Shown here: one piece after another, positions 1 to 11,177 of the stretch
Layout of the letters: every line of letters begins with the position of its first letter
Position numbering within the stretch: the stretch's first letter is position 1
NCBI GenBank assembly: GCA_019915015.1
Contig: JAHBBC010000081.1
Span: 1-31,377 of the forward strand
Reading direction: 5' to 3'
DNA: 31,377 bases
Source: Auriscalpium vulgare
Taxonomy: Eukaryota > Basidiomycota > Agaricomycetes > Russulales > Auriscalpiaceae
The notes under the pieces: model-generated
The model's input: only the letters and a program-made list of their open reading frames with translations
Databases searched by the model: none
What the model was told of the DNA's origin: nothing
Program-made: the position numbers and the translations under genes

Positions 1-2200
1 CATCGTGATGACGCCCATCTCCGTGATGTTGTTCCGCCGCAGTCCAGCTCGCACAAGTTGATGAGGCGCCGACAGCCGTCTGGAAATGCGGACACGCGAT
101 TGCCGACCATGATTAACCGCTCCAGCATCTCAACTGACATATCTCCTCCGGCAGTGCGATATCATGTTGAACGAGATGTCGAGCTCAACAAGTTTTGTCA
201 TCTTGCACACCACGTCCGGGAACTCCTGGAACTTATTGTTGGAGATATTGAGGACCCGTAGTGACCGTAGGCGGGGAAAATACCAAGTAGCTGCTCCATC
301 CTGTTGTTCTGCGCCATGAGGTTCGTAAGGTCTGGTATGCGATCCAAGCCGGCGTCGTTGAGATCTCCGATGCGATTACTCGACAGGTCCAGATTGTAGA
401 GCGTGGTACACTGCCGCACGCTCTGAGGCACCTTCTTGATCGACATATTGGAAAGTCGAAGCTCCCGTAAGGACGTACACGTCTGCACGAAGTCGAGCGG
501 TATTTCCAGCATGGGGTTTCTTGACAGTTTAGCGAAGCGATGTCTTCCGCATGGCCGTAGCGCGATAGGAACCGTTCGCAAGCTCTTGTTCGTCAAGTCG
601 ACGTGCTCGTAGTTCGTGAATATCAAGTCCTCCTCCTACATGTGCCAATGAGCAGTGCCAGGACGTCGTAGGGATAACATACTCACCGCGGGACCCAGGA
701 CGTTGCTCTTATACACGAATTTCATCACGAAGCTAAGATCTTCCCCGCCAAGTTTCTCCAACCGTCCGCAACGTCGTACCCGGCCTGCTCTAATCGCCGG
801 CGGACAATGTCTGCGGGTCGTTCCGTCTGCGCCAGCATGCGTTCTACAACAGAGAGTCAAATGATGCCTCTAGCAACATCGAACCACACGCACCTCGCCC
901 TCGCTCCTTCAAATACAGTCTATGCACCTCACGCTCACCCTCCATCAGAAGCTGTGAATTCAGGACGGGCGTCAGGTCAGCCACAGTGACCGCCAGGCCT
1001 AACGACAAGACGTGGTAGCTGTTGTTCGCGCGGTGTACTCGGATCTTGTATGGTCGCGTGTCGAGGCTCGAGTATGGCATATTGCGCGTGGTCGTCCGCC
1101 GCCGTGTTCTCCGTTTGCTAGATGACGGGCCCCGCAGGGGGAGATGCGTCCGTCAACGCCTTCAGAGGGTTGTTGTCCTCCTCTGAACTCGAGTACTCAG
1201 GTTCTCGCAGTGGCTCGTCCTCCTTGTCTACATTCCAACTCTCAGGAGGCATCCAGTCGTTCTTTTGCTCCTCATTAGCATTAGCATTAGACAGCGTCGG
1301 AACGAGCTGCTGCGGGACAACCACAGGGTTTATGTCTTCGGGACACCTTCCGAGTATCCTGACTAAGTTGTGGGCGGCGGGCGGCGACGGGGGGAGGTGT
1401 GAACGGATCACTGAACAGAGGGCTGCTGGTATGCAGCGGGGGCGAGGAAGAGGGGGCAGAAAACATTTTTGAGCCGTCGTCCGCACCAGTCGCAGGCGGG
1501 CTGTCGGTCAGCTTGACCGTCGGAAGCCGCGAACGATCAATTATGCCGTCCATCTCGTTCAGATTGAGGTCAATGTTGTAGTCCGCCTGCCCGGACGAGG
1601 AGGAGGATGCGGGATGCGCCTTTGTAGACTTGCCCTTGACGCGTCCCCTGTCCTTCTTCAAAGAGCCCTTGCTGGGTGCAGGCCCCATGGAAAGGAAAGA
1701 GTTGTCGTGGTTGATGTACGTGGGGAGAGGGGGCATGGACTTGGACGAGCCAGGGGCGTCCGGCTCGTCGAGACGCGGCTTGCTGCGCGACCTCTTGATC
1801 ATGTTGAAGAGGTTCATGGAGGACTTGGGTTTCCGTAGCATGCTGCGAGAATCGCCATGGCTAGAGCTGCCAAGACTCCCGTGGTCTTCGAAGCTGGTCG
1901 ACTCGCTCGTGCGGGGCACGCGCGAGGAGGCCTGGCTGCTGCGCGGTGGGGAAAAGGACGCGACCGATTGCTTGGTGCTGAAACCAAACGTCCTGGGCAG
2001 CTTCGGGGGTGGTGTGGGCTGGCATTCGATCGGTCAAGGGAGTGGATAGAACGAATACAAGGGGCTGGACGTACGGGTTCATCCTCCGAATGAGCCCACG
2101 GGGTGTCAGGCCCGTTTGTCGGCGAGGAAGGAAAGGCCAGGCTTTCTGGGGAAGTGAACTGGCTAGTTCCGAGGAGGACTTGAGGCCTTCCAAGCGCCAT
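1..2200 (-). CDS. Fungal adenylate cyclase, N-terminal part (partial)
   Basis: Makes cAMP from ATP downstream of Ras/G-alpha in fungi. Only the N-terminal third is present; the remaining LRRs, PP2C-like and catalytic domains lie beyond base 1. Seen: start ATG at 2198-2200, exon 1 2075-2200, a 56-nt phase-0 intron (2019-2074, GTACGT...AG), then a long Ser/Pro-rich region with SRSKPR. A Ras-association domain follows (about 1065-690: RPYKIRVHRANNSYHVL, then GGEDLSFVMKFVYKSNVLGP), then leucine-rich repeats from 635 down (LRELRLSNMSIKKVP, LDLSSNRIGDL). Introns at 844-893 and 636-686 are well formed; that at 1310-1346 would be only 37 nt, and one near 1120-1165 is uncertain. Reading frame breaks occur near 766, 552, 535, 286, 155, 131 and 42, each repaired by restoring one or two bases. 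RA followed by LRRs with these signatures is characteristic of Cyr1/Uac1/Cac1 proteins. Confidence 0.9.
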
Positions 2201-3278
2201 TGACCGTGTTGAGAGAGGGAAACGAGAAACAAAGAGGCGTGCCCGGATGAAGGCAGGGAAAGGCCTTGTCCTCGAGTCCTCACTGCCGCTGATCGAATAT
2301 CCGTCTATTCACTCCTCCCATTTCGGGCCACTCGGCTCCTCGCCGCTCAAAGCGTTCCTCACAGTCAGCACACCGTCTCTCGCAGCCTTATCGACCTCAA
2401 AACATATGCTCATTGTCGCTGCAGCCATCGATTTCCTGACACGAGGACTGGCACGTCGCATGGTCCTGGCCGCGTGCACAGATAACAGCCGGAGAGGAGA
2501 AATTAAAAACTGACCGCGTAGGACAGAACTAGTCTCCGTAGCTTACTAGTTGAACTCATAGAAGTAGACAGTAGCTGTTCTCATTGCAATTACAAGACAC
2601 ATAATGTACTCTCTACTGTGGTCGTTTCGAGTCTCGACGATGCTCGATTGAATTGCCACAACGTCGCCGAGCGACCACGTTCAGGTCGGTCGCATACTAG
2701 TGGGGAACCGATGAGCGGTGAGGAACGGAAGGCTCGGCGGAATGACCGCGTCGGCAACAGATCTGTGTCACAAGTAAGTATGTGCCGCACGGCCCGCCGC
2801 TAAAGTCAAGCAATCAGCGCCGGGGGAAGAAGCCATGATGAGAGTTAGAAACACAGCTGCAGCGGTAGGGCGATGAGGGCCTGGGATGACTCTGCCCAAC
2901 AGATGACACTGATGAGTGACAGAAACATTGAGAAAGCTGCGTGAATGAGCGGTGTCGTGTCATGTCGGTTCTGTCAGACATTCGCGCTGATGGCGACGGC
3001 GAGCAGACGGCGTGCTAGACGTGCGAGTCCGGAGGCCGCATGGCCCAGCTGGCGACATCATGGGCTGGAACGGTGTGGGCGAGACGCAAGATGCTTGACG
3101 ACGGCTACGACGACGGCGGGCGGATGTGGCCGGCCGGGTGGTCTTCCCCAAAAGGAAAGAATCAGGAGTGGGCGCCGAGCCCCGCAACGGTCAATGCGAT
3201 GCAGCAGTGAACTCACTGCATCCAACCCCCATTTTCTCGCCCCCGCAGGGCATACTCTTCCTCTCTTCTCTTGCAATC
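2201..3278. promoter_or_regulatory. Divergent intergenic region, adenylate cyclase / Mg transporter
   Basis: About 1.08 kb between two divergent start codons, so it should hold both promoters and 5' UTRs. The last ~70 bases before the transporter ATG are pyrimidine-rich (CTCTTCCTCTCTTCTCTTG), as is common just upstream of fungal starts. I see no convincing ORF, tRNA or repeat; the open frames here are short and lack fungal splice structure. Confidence 0.55.
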
Positions 3279-6040
3279 ATGTCCTCGACGACGTCTGCGT
3301 CTCCCTCTGCGTCGTCGTCCGCCGCCGCCTCTTTCCAAGCACCTAAGAGTCTGAAGGTACGTACACGGAGTACTAGGTGTGTTCCACGTCCCCTGACAGC
3401 CTACCAGATTGTGGGAATCGTACTTGCCATCGTCAGCGGTCTCCTCATCGGATCGAGTTTCGTCTTCAAGAAGAAGGTCTGTTACGCTCGCAGGCCGGGC
3501 AAACAGCTGGTGAAGGTGTTGCTTATCTCAAGTCGGTGCGTGTAAACCCAATGACTTCATTTTCCACCGGAACTACCACTTGAAACGGCCAACTTCACCT
3601 TCTCGCACAAATTTCACCGACCTAGTCCACATATTCCCGAATTCATCTCTGCCGCGGTCTAACTCCATGCTAATGCCGCAACCCTCTGCAGGTGCTATGG
3701 TGGACTGGCATGATCAGTGAGTCTTCTAAGCGTCTCTCTTCGTCCAGAGCCTGACGTCCGTGATAGTGATGATCACGGGCGAGCTATGTAACTTTGCCGG
3801 TGCGTTTTGTTTCACACAGTGCGGTGTACTTTCTTTGATGATGTGTCCCTGTGTGCAGCGTACGCCTTCGTAGAAGCTCTTGTTGTCGTACGTCCTTCTA
3901 TGCGTACAAACTGCGCTCGTTTGAACAGGTCTGGTTCCAGACCCCTCTCGGAGCGCTATCTGTTGTAATATCTGCCATCCTGTCGTCAATATTCCTCAAG
4001 GAGAAACTCACATTCTTTGGTTGGTTGGGGTGTGGCCTGTGTCTGGTGAGTTGTCACGCATCTCTGCTTTGTACTCGCGTCGATCAATCTGCATCAGCTC
4101 GGCTCCACCGTCATTGCACTGAACGGTGAGCACTTTGTATCCAAGTTCTAAACGTTTACTGAAAGCATTCACTGTAGGGCCGCAAGAAGCATCTGTTGGT
4201 CACATCAAAGACTTCCAGAAACTTTTTCTTGCCCCTGGGTTCATCGTATACGCATCTGTCCTCTTCGCAGGCGCATTCAGCATTATATTCTATTTGGACC
4301 AAAGTAAGTTTCTACGCACGTACATCCCTCCAATTTGCGCTGCTGATCAGCAGCTGCAATCACGAACAGGTATGGAAGCAAGAACATGATCTGGTACATC
4401 CTCGTCTGCAGCCTGATCGGCGGCATAAGCGTTAGTGTCACGACTGGGCTCGGAGCTGCTATCGTGACCACTGCGATGGGCGACAACCAGGTATGGCAGT
4501 CTTTTGCATGACAGGTCACATTCCAATCGTTCCTTGTAGTTCAAGTACTGGTTCATCTACTTTCTGATGGTATTTGTAATTACCACGCTAAGTAAGTCGC
4601 CTTTTCACTGCCGGACCCAATTACTGACGCCTTGCAGTCACGGAAGTGTTCTATCTCAACAAAGCACTCGCACTTTTCAACACCGGTAAGTACCTCCGCT
4701 ATTCGGGCTCTGCTCTTGTGTTGACGCCCTTTGACAGCTATGGGTAAGTTCCGTAAATTTTGCGCTCCGAAATGCCGAACTAACAAGCCGCAGTCACCCC
4801 GACATACTATGTCATATGTACGTCCCGTGGCCCATTCGTTCGAATTATTCTGACCGTTAGCCAGTCACATTCTGCTCTCTTGTCACCACCGTGGTAAGCG
4901 CTCGTACGACCAAGCCGGCGGCCGCGTGTATGGCTAACCGTTCCGCAGGTGCTCTTCCAAGGCCTCAAAGCTTCCGTCAGTCAGATAATCACCATCGTGA
5001 TGGGATTCCTTGTCATCTGCGTGGGTATCACAATCCTCCAAATGTCCAAGATAGACCCGCAGGACTTCAAGAAACTCGACCGGCGCTCCACCATGCTCCT
5101 GCAGGCAGCCCGGGCTCAGACCGAGTCTGTGGATGAAAAGAATGTCTCCGGGATCGAAGACCCTGGAATGGACGCCTTGCGTGGTTCCTTTGGTACCGTC
5201 GGAAGCATCATCCGCGCCCGCAGCGCACGTCGCATGAGCCAGTCCAGCCGCTCCTCCAGTCGTATCCCACCTGGGCCTCGTTTCGCAGACCTCGAGTCCG
5301 GCGTGCCGGACTTCAAGCCAGCGGGGTTGCCTGGCATGTCTGGTCAGCTGTCTGGCCTGAAGCGCCACCAGCTTTTCGATCCGCCAGTTCCTCATTTCGA
5401 CGGCGCTAGTGATGCCAATTCGGAGCGGATATCAATGACCAGCCAACCTTCCGCGCGGAAGCCGACGATAAAGTTTGGTGAAGAAGATGTGGTGCACTCG
5501 TACCATCGTTCTGCCGCAGGCAAGGACGAATCAGCCGTTCACGAGCATCGTGTGGCACAGCGGGGCAGCCCTCTGTCCCCCGGCTCTGCTTCCACGCCCT
5601 TATCCCCCCCAAATTTCCAACGGTCACCGTCGTCTTCTCCATCAAGAGTCGCAGCTCTCCCGCTGGACGCCGAAGTGTATGGGCTCCGCACGGCTCCACC
5701 TCGACTTGGTCTTGGCTTAGACCAAGCGCCTTATGTCGATCCCTTTGACGGGTCACCGTCGACGTCCACTGTCGCATCATTCCCCTCAGCGACCCTTGAC
5801 TCACCGGAGACTGACAACCACGGCCACCACCGCCGTCATTCCGCGTACTCCGGGTCGCGGAGCTATCCGAGAGGGCACCAGGCGGATGATGAAGAAGAAA
5901 GCATGCGGTTGGTGGACCGTCAGTCGGTGGATCGTCAGTCGGAGGCGGACAGTGAGGGGGATGGTGAGCTGGGATTGACGTCGTCACCGCCGCGTGGGGG
6001 CATCCGCCTTGTGCCCTCGTCGAAGACGACACGATTCTGA
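3279..6040 (+). CDS. NIPA-family magnesium transporter
   Basis: Predicted multi-pass Mg2+ transporter of the NIPA (DUF803) family, about 641 residues. Fifteen exons can be followed: 3279-3356, 3408-3535, 3692-3716, 3767-3799, 3859-3887, 3941-4045, 4098-4125, 4178-4303, 4370-4490, 4540-4591, 4638-4685, 4738-4743, 4794-4817, 4865-4893 and 4949-6040. Family signatures include GLLIGSSFVFKKK, WWTGMI, GELCNFAAYAF, TPLGALSVVISA, LGSTVIALNGP, NKALALFNTAMVTPTYYV and a final membrane helix. After the last helix comes a ~290-residue Ser/Pro-rich cytosolic tail with HIS/SXR-type low complexity, in one uninterrupted exon. Exon 12 is only 6 nt. Two one-base losses break frame: in exon 2 near 3475 (KKKG should read through) and at the exon 8/9 junction near 4370. 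The ATG follows a pyrimidine tract and opens a Ser/Ala-rich leader. Family assignment is firm; subcellular site is not shown by the sequence. Confidence 0.93.
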
Positions 6041-7315
6041 GCATGTGCTTTGCTGCGGACCACAGAGTTAGATACCCTGAGGACCTTTACTATATCATCA
6101 CTGTACTATGTTTCCCCGAGGACGGTTATTCACGATCTATTGACGTCTAATTCTCAATACTTATCGTCGACTCTGGGCGGAAGTCCTCGGCAATCCTCGG
6201 ACCCGCGCTCGCCTGGCCGCATTGTTCGCGCACTGCTGCACATTGTATTTGCGATCGATACACGCATCGCGAGCTTGAGACGCCCTCGTGATGGCACACT
6301 GCGCGTTTGTCGGCGCGAGCCTGAGATTGCGAGTACGCGCGCAAGCTACGGGGCAGAAATGACTGCATATGGCTTCAAACTCGCATCTTCTTTCACGGCA
6401 GAGATCGATGGAGGAAGGCAAAGGGACCGGAACAATGGGAATATATTCGGCAGCTTCAATCACTTCCTAGGGAAGTGGGCGGTTTCATGACGCTCTCGCG
6501 AGCGTGAAAAAGCGAGCTGAGCGACGGGTAGCGAACCACGCAGAAGAGGGAAGAACATACGGAGAGCACGGGTATTCTAAAAGTACACCGGGACGGAATA
6601 GCCCACATAATGTGAAGAAAGAAGAGTATATCACTCGAAATCTGGATATCAAGAAAAGATAACCCGTAAGCACGAAAGTAGCAGGCAAGGATGTCACGCT
6701 CAGGGCGCGTGTATACTGGGCATGGAACAATCCGTCTCATCGTCCTCATCGCCAGGGAGCTTTGTATGACCCCTGACGTGTACGCCTCGAATCCCCCACC
6801 GTCTTTTAATGTGCTGAGGATGCGGTATCACGCTGGGACGGGCACGCGCCCTCTTCCGCGCCCACTTCGTCTTTGCTCGATTTCCTTTGGCCGCGGCGGG
6901 ACTTCAGCGGATATTCACATAGCAGATGACGCTTCGCGCATTGTCTGTCGGACCCGGCGTGTGCGTAAAGCGGAAGCGGGAAGAAAAAGAGACGTTAGCA
7001 CGATCTTCTGATGATGCAACTAGTGACACCGTGAACATGGACGATATCGACCGTCGGAGTATGATCAAGCGCGATAAGGAAACGTGATGTGGGTAGCGTG
7101 CCGCGTGAGCCCTCGAGCTGAGGGGATAAAAGCTGGCTCGACTGAGGACGAGGACGAGCATCTTTTCACCCCGGGAGCGTACAGCGCGCCGGTGCCCTCC
7201 TCTGCGCCATGCACCCGTTCACCCCCCCGTCTGGGATGATCACCATGCCATCGTCGACACGTCCGCAAGTCCACAGACGTAATGGAAGCTCCTCAACCAA
7301 AGTTAGGCCACTCAC
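6041..7315. other. Convergent intergenic region
   Basis: About 1.27 kb between the 3' ends of the transporter gene and the zinc-cluster gene. It should carry both 3' UTRs, and possibly the final exon of the zinc-cluster gene on the minus strand (candidate frame 7065-7274). Open frames on the plus strand (for example 6050-6490) show no domain and no splice pattern. No tRNA or inverted repeat was recognised. Confidence 0.5.
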
Positions 7316-8590
7316 GTGCAGGTTCTGTCCTCGTTGTCTTCATTCTGCGGATGGCACGCGATCTTACGACCCCGGCAGAAGTAACAAGCCAGGAAGGGCT
7401 CCTTCTTGGGCGGCTTTTGCGCACTGCTGCAGCGACGGCCCCCGCGACGGATGCCAAGACCGTCCACGTCTCTTCCATCGGATGCATTGAATTCGCCATC
7501 GGAGTACGTCGATGGAATGAAGGTAAATGCAGAGGGTCCCGGATGGGCCGGCGTGTTGTCTGGCGAGTCGCGCGTCGGTGTCGAGGGTGGTCGGCTGTCG
7601 GACTGGGTGAGGCTTGGCGTCGGTGACTGCCAGTCCGCCGCGCCGCGGGCCTCTCCGTGTTGCGCGCACTCCTCGGGCAGTGGGAGGTGGCCCATGATGG
7701 GCGACGGCTTACACGCATGGACGTGGGTGTGGGCGCAAGCTCGCGAAGGGGTTGAGCTCCGCGGGTGCACGTACTCTTCTTCTGCTTGGTTCTCTGGGGC
7801 GGGCGCATACGGCCTTGGGTAAGATGGCGTCGGCGCATACGTTTGAGGGGCGTAGGAGTTCGCAACAGTCTACATTCGCAACAAGTCAGCAACGGCACGA
7901 CTTCTGCCAAGCTGAGTGGGGGCGGGTACTTACCACGTATGCTCCGGGATGGCCGTACCCATTTTGGCATGTGGGGTCATGCCCGCTTTCACTTTGTTTG
8001 GCAAGGAAGTGCTGACTGCTGGCGGCGAAGTCGGAGGAAGGGGCGCGCGCGTAGGCGGGAGCAGTCGCCATGGTGTCGCCATTGCACGCGCCCGGGCTTG
8101 CGCCGTAATCGACCTCAGGGTAGCCTGGAGGCTGGTATGGGGTAGGATAGTTGTAGGGGGCCCCGACCGCGAAGCTTTGGCTAGTTGTTACCTGAGTGTC
8201 GTAATAAGATGCATAGCTGATCCCCATCGTCGCCGTTGCGGGGACAAAAGCTTGAGTGTCCGGGACTGTGGCCTGGGGCGACCAGCTGCCATCGTATGAG
8301 TGAGAATACGCTGCCGCACGCGACAGTTCGTTGGCACGCGATGTGTAGGCCTCAGCATCATGGTATGGGCGCTACGAGATGGCCACGTCAGAGCCGGTGA
8401 GGGCACACGCAAAACTACGCACCTGATGCGCATGCCAATGCTGAACGCCTGGCCCCCTGCCCATCTGTTCATATCCATCGTCCCTATACGGCTCCCCCAC
8501 CGTCCAGGGAACATTCTGTGCAGGGTACTGGGACAGTGGGTGCGGGCCATGATAGGGCGCGCTGGGGTCGGTTGGAAGCATGTGCGCCAT
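7316..8590 (-). CDS. Putative Zn2Cys6 transcription factor (C-terminal cluster)
   Basis: Probable sequence-specific transcription factor. Start ATG at 8588-8590; exon 1 8423-8590, then two well-formed phase-0 introns, and the frame runs intact to 7316. The N-terminal ~380 residues are rich in Pro, Tyr, Ser and Gln without a fold I recognise, like an activation region. Near the end is PFLACYFCRGRKIAC followed 11 residues on by another Cys (EDRTC): the first half of a binuclear zinc cluster, C-x2-C-x6-C-x11-C. The exon ends at a GTGAGT donor immediately after this fourth Cys. The second half (C-x2-C-x6-C) must lie in a downstream exon that I could not identify securely; a frame with TCRRWHGDHPRRGGERVHG at 7215-7265 is a candidate but is out of phase and lacks the last Cys. 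Unlike its neighbours, the visible part shows no frame breaks. Confidence 0.72.
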
Positions 8591-8790
8591 TAGAGACGGT
8601 GTCGAAGCGTGGAGTGGGTGAAGCTGGAGACACAGGAAGGCTGAATGTAAGGCTCATGTCAAAGGGAGACCCGGAAAGACGACTGTTTGCTTAAATACCA
8701 TATAACAGGCGAGATCTGAAATCGCTTAGCGGCAGGGGATTAGGAAGGTGATGTAGCGCCGTGCCGGTCACAGAGGTCGTAGAAGGCACA

Positions 8791-8806
8791 GACCCCGGCC
8801 GGGGTC
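8791..8806. promoter_or_regulatory. Perfect 16-bp palindrome upstream of zinc-cluster gene
   Basis: GACCCCGGCCGGGGTC is self-complementary over all 16 bases and lies 201 bases upstream of the zinc-cluster gene's ATG. Zn2Cys6 proteins commonly bind paired CGG/CCG triplets, so this could be an operator, possibly autoregulatory. That role is inference from position and composition only. Confidence 0.35.
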
Positions 8807-9244
8807 TTCGTCAAGCGTTAGACGATCGCCAGCCGAGAGACGACTCACCTGAAGAGAAAGACCAGCGACCACGCTGCGTGAACAATCAGATGATGTCGCC
8901 TTGCGCCTGTAACCCCTCTCACGTCGTAATTAATTGTCAGGTTCTCTACCCATTGGGCAGGTCGCCATACACGCGGACCCACAACCCTATCGATTCAGCT
9001 CGGGTGCTGCTTAGGCGCAGGTGCTCCTGCACCTGTCCGTATCCGTGATATCAACAACGACATCAGGATGTCCCCCGTCAGCGCCAGCATGCTTTCAGGA
9101 GGGCGTTCTGGAGCAGCGCCGACACACTGCCGACGCCCGTTTCAGGCATAGGTTCCTGAGCCGTGGCCGGAAGGGCCTCGGTTAGTGCGCTTGCGAATCG
9201 CGCTGCATGAGAAAGTCTCCATAGGGAAACGTGGGACCCGCCTA

Positions 9245-9286
9245 TTCATGTGTGCGGTTTTTCATGTGCGGTTTTTCAAGTGCGGT
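9245..9286. repeat. Three short tandem repeats
   Basis: Three imperfect copies of a 12-16 base unit sit head to tail: TTCATGTGTGCGGTTT, TTCATGTGCGGTTT and TTCAAGTGCGGT. They lie in non-coding DNA 300 bp left of the Harbinger element. Probably slippage; no function is implied. Confidence 0.7.
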
Positions 9287-9586
9287 GGAGCGAAACGACG
9301 CTGCGGGGTATGTCAGCTGTCAGCAAACCAAACATCGATACAGCATTTGCCCAGACTTGCCCTCGGAGGCTATAACGCCTATCATCTGTCAAAATAGCGC
9401 GAGCACGCGGGCCGAGGACCACCGCGGGAAGGGGCTGTGCCTACTCCCGAATAGCGGTAAGTTTTGAGTTGTAAAGTTCAGGCTAGGTCGCGTCAGTTGG
9501 TCTGGGAAAATGAGGGCGCTCACCAGACAGGCCCGTCTTCTATGCCGGCAATGGACGAGAACCCACAATTTGCTATCAAACACATT

Positions 9587-9654
9587 AGGGGAGCTCAGAG
9601 TAGACCGTTTTCGTTTCCGTTTCGTTTTCAAACGCCTTTCGTTTTCGATTCGGC
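9587..9654 (+). repeat. Left terminal inverted repeat of Harbinger element
   Basis: 68 bp starting AGGGGAGCTCAGAGTAGACC and then made of CGTTT-rich repeats (GTTTTCGTTTCCGTTTCG...), identical to the reverse complement of 12905-12972. The repeated CGTTT words are candidate binding sites for the element's own proteins. Confidence 0.95.
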
Positions 9655-9739
9655 GCCCCGGCGTGATATTACATAATGTCACTCAATCTACGCCGCTGCG
9701 CGACACCGCCGCCATTGCTTTCGAGCTCTTCCACCAGCC

Positions 9740-11062
9740 ATGGCCCGTGCTACCTACCACGATGAGATTATCGACGCATACATCACATATATGGCTATCC
9801 AGATGGCACTCATGCCTCCATCTTCAGCCACAGCTATGATGGAGCAGCTCCAACGCGATAGCTCAATCCTTCACACCATCCTATCCTCCCGCTACATCAA
9901 CCCCCGTCCTCCCGTCGTTAAAGCCGGCAATCTCCAGCTTGCATGGGAGTATGCACAGGATCCTGCCCATCACCACCGCTTTATCAACATGCTCCGTGTC
10001 TCTCCCCACGTCTTCGACACTATCCTTGGCCTCATCGAGGGTCATCCCGTATTCCAGAACAACTCGAACACCCCGCAGGAGGATATCCGAACGCAATTAG
10101 CGGTGACCCTGTACCGTATGGGTCGCTATGGCAATGGCGCATCTCTCGAGGATATCAGCCGTGCAGCGGGCTGTTCAGAGGGCGCTGTGGAGCTATACAC
10201 GGAGAGATGTCAGGAGGCGCTGATGTCCTTGCATGGGATGTTTGTACGGCCGCTAACAGAGGAGGAGAAAGAGGTCGAGAAAAGGTGGATTGATGAGCAG
10301 CTTGGTTTCACGGGATCCACCTGGAGGGAGGGATGGGTGATGTACGACGGGACAATTGTTGTCCTGTACAGTCGCCCCGGCCTCGACGGTGACGCGTACT
10401 ACACAAGGAAGTGCAACTATGGGTTCAACGTCCAGGTATGCTGGATATCTTCTAATAGCTCCTGACTGACATATCTGTACACAGATTGGCAATACACCGT
10501 CGAATCTACGAATCGTTGACTATTCGCTTGGCATGACCGGTTCTGCTCATGATGCATCTGCATTTGAGCATACTGCAGCTGTCAAGCATACCGACTGGTT
10601 CTTCAGAGGTGACGAGTTTGCATGGGGTGACTCTGCGTACCCTGTCAGCTCGCGGACCATCCCAGTTCACAAGAACCAGCGTCGTTAGACCGCTCAAATG
10701 CCTTATTCGACAAACACGTAGCTCGCCTACGCGTTCGCTCTGAACACACCATGGGTGCACTCAAGGGCCGATGGCAATCCCTTCGTGGCTTACGGCTCAA
10801 TATCCGTTACAATCGGGACCATATACGAGCGTGTCGGTGGATTTCATGTTGCATCATCTTGCACAACGCAGTGCTCGACATCGAAGGATGGGCGAGTGGG
10901 ACAAGCTTTGCGACTTGGCACTCACGTGCTCAGGAAGAGGACGATAGGGGGGAGCCAGATGATCCTATAGATGATGATATCACAGAGGATGATGATTGCG
11001 AGGCTAGGAGACGTGGCCTTGTGGCAGAAATAGTAGCCGCTCAACGAGCAGGACTTGTATAA
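9740..11062 (+). CDS. PIF/Harbinger DDE transposase (DDE_Tnp_4)
   Basis: Transposase of about 424 residues. Exon 1 9740-10435 begins at an ATG 85 bases inside the left repeat; a 49-nt intron (10436-10484) precedes exon 2 (10485-11062). The N-terminal half carries a helix-turn-helix-like segment (SLEDISRAAGCSEGAVELY). The catalytic core reads YDGT (first Asp), then YSLGMTGSAHDASAFEHT (second Asp in the HDA motif typical of Harbinger), GDSAYP, and RSEHTMGALKGRW (Glu), followed by CIILHN. The C-terminus is acidic (DDPIDDDITEDDD). One missing A near 10671 (AAA read as AA) breaks the frame between VHK and KPAS; restoring it rejoins the core, so the gene is probably functional. It converges with the Myb-like gene inside the same element. 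Confidence 0.93.
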
Positions 11063-11177
11063 ATGAACAAGATTAAATCTGAGATTGTAAAGAGTAAGAG
11101 AGATATAATCAGAAAGAAGAAAGGACTGTGTAGCATTAAATGAGAGGCTGCAGTTAGAAAGGACAAAAGCAAAATGA

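Larger units (their letters stand above)
8591..9586. other. Upstream region of zinc-cluster gene, up to transposon
   Basis: About 1 kb between the zinc-cluster gene's start and the left end of the Harbinger transposon. It holds the presumed promoter, a 16-bp perfect palindrome at 8791-8806 and three short tandem repeats at 9245-9286. No gene was recognised; the small open frames lack introns and family motifs. Confidence 0.5.

Noticed and set aside
9389..9682. Basic Lys/Arg-rich ORF across the left terminal repeat
   Set aside because: It is simply the CGTTT-rich inverted repeat translated; the same occurs at the right end.
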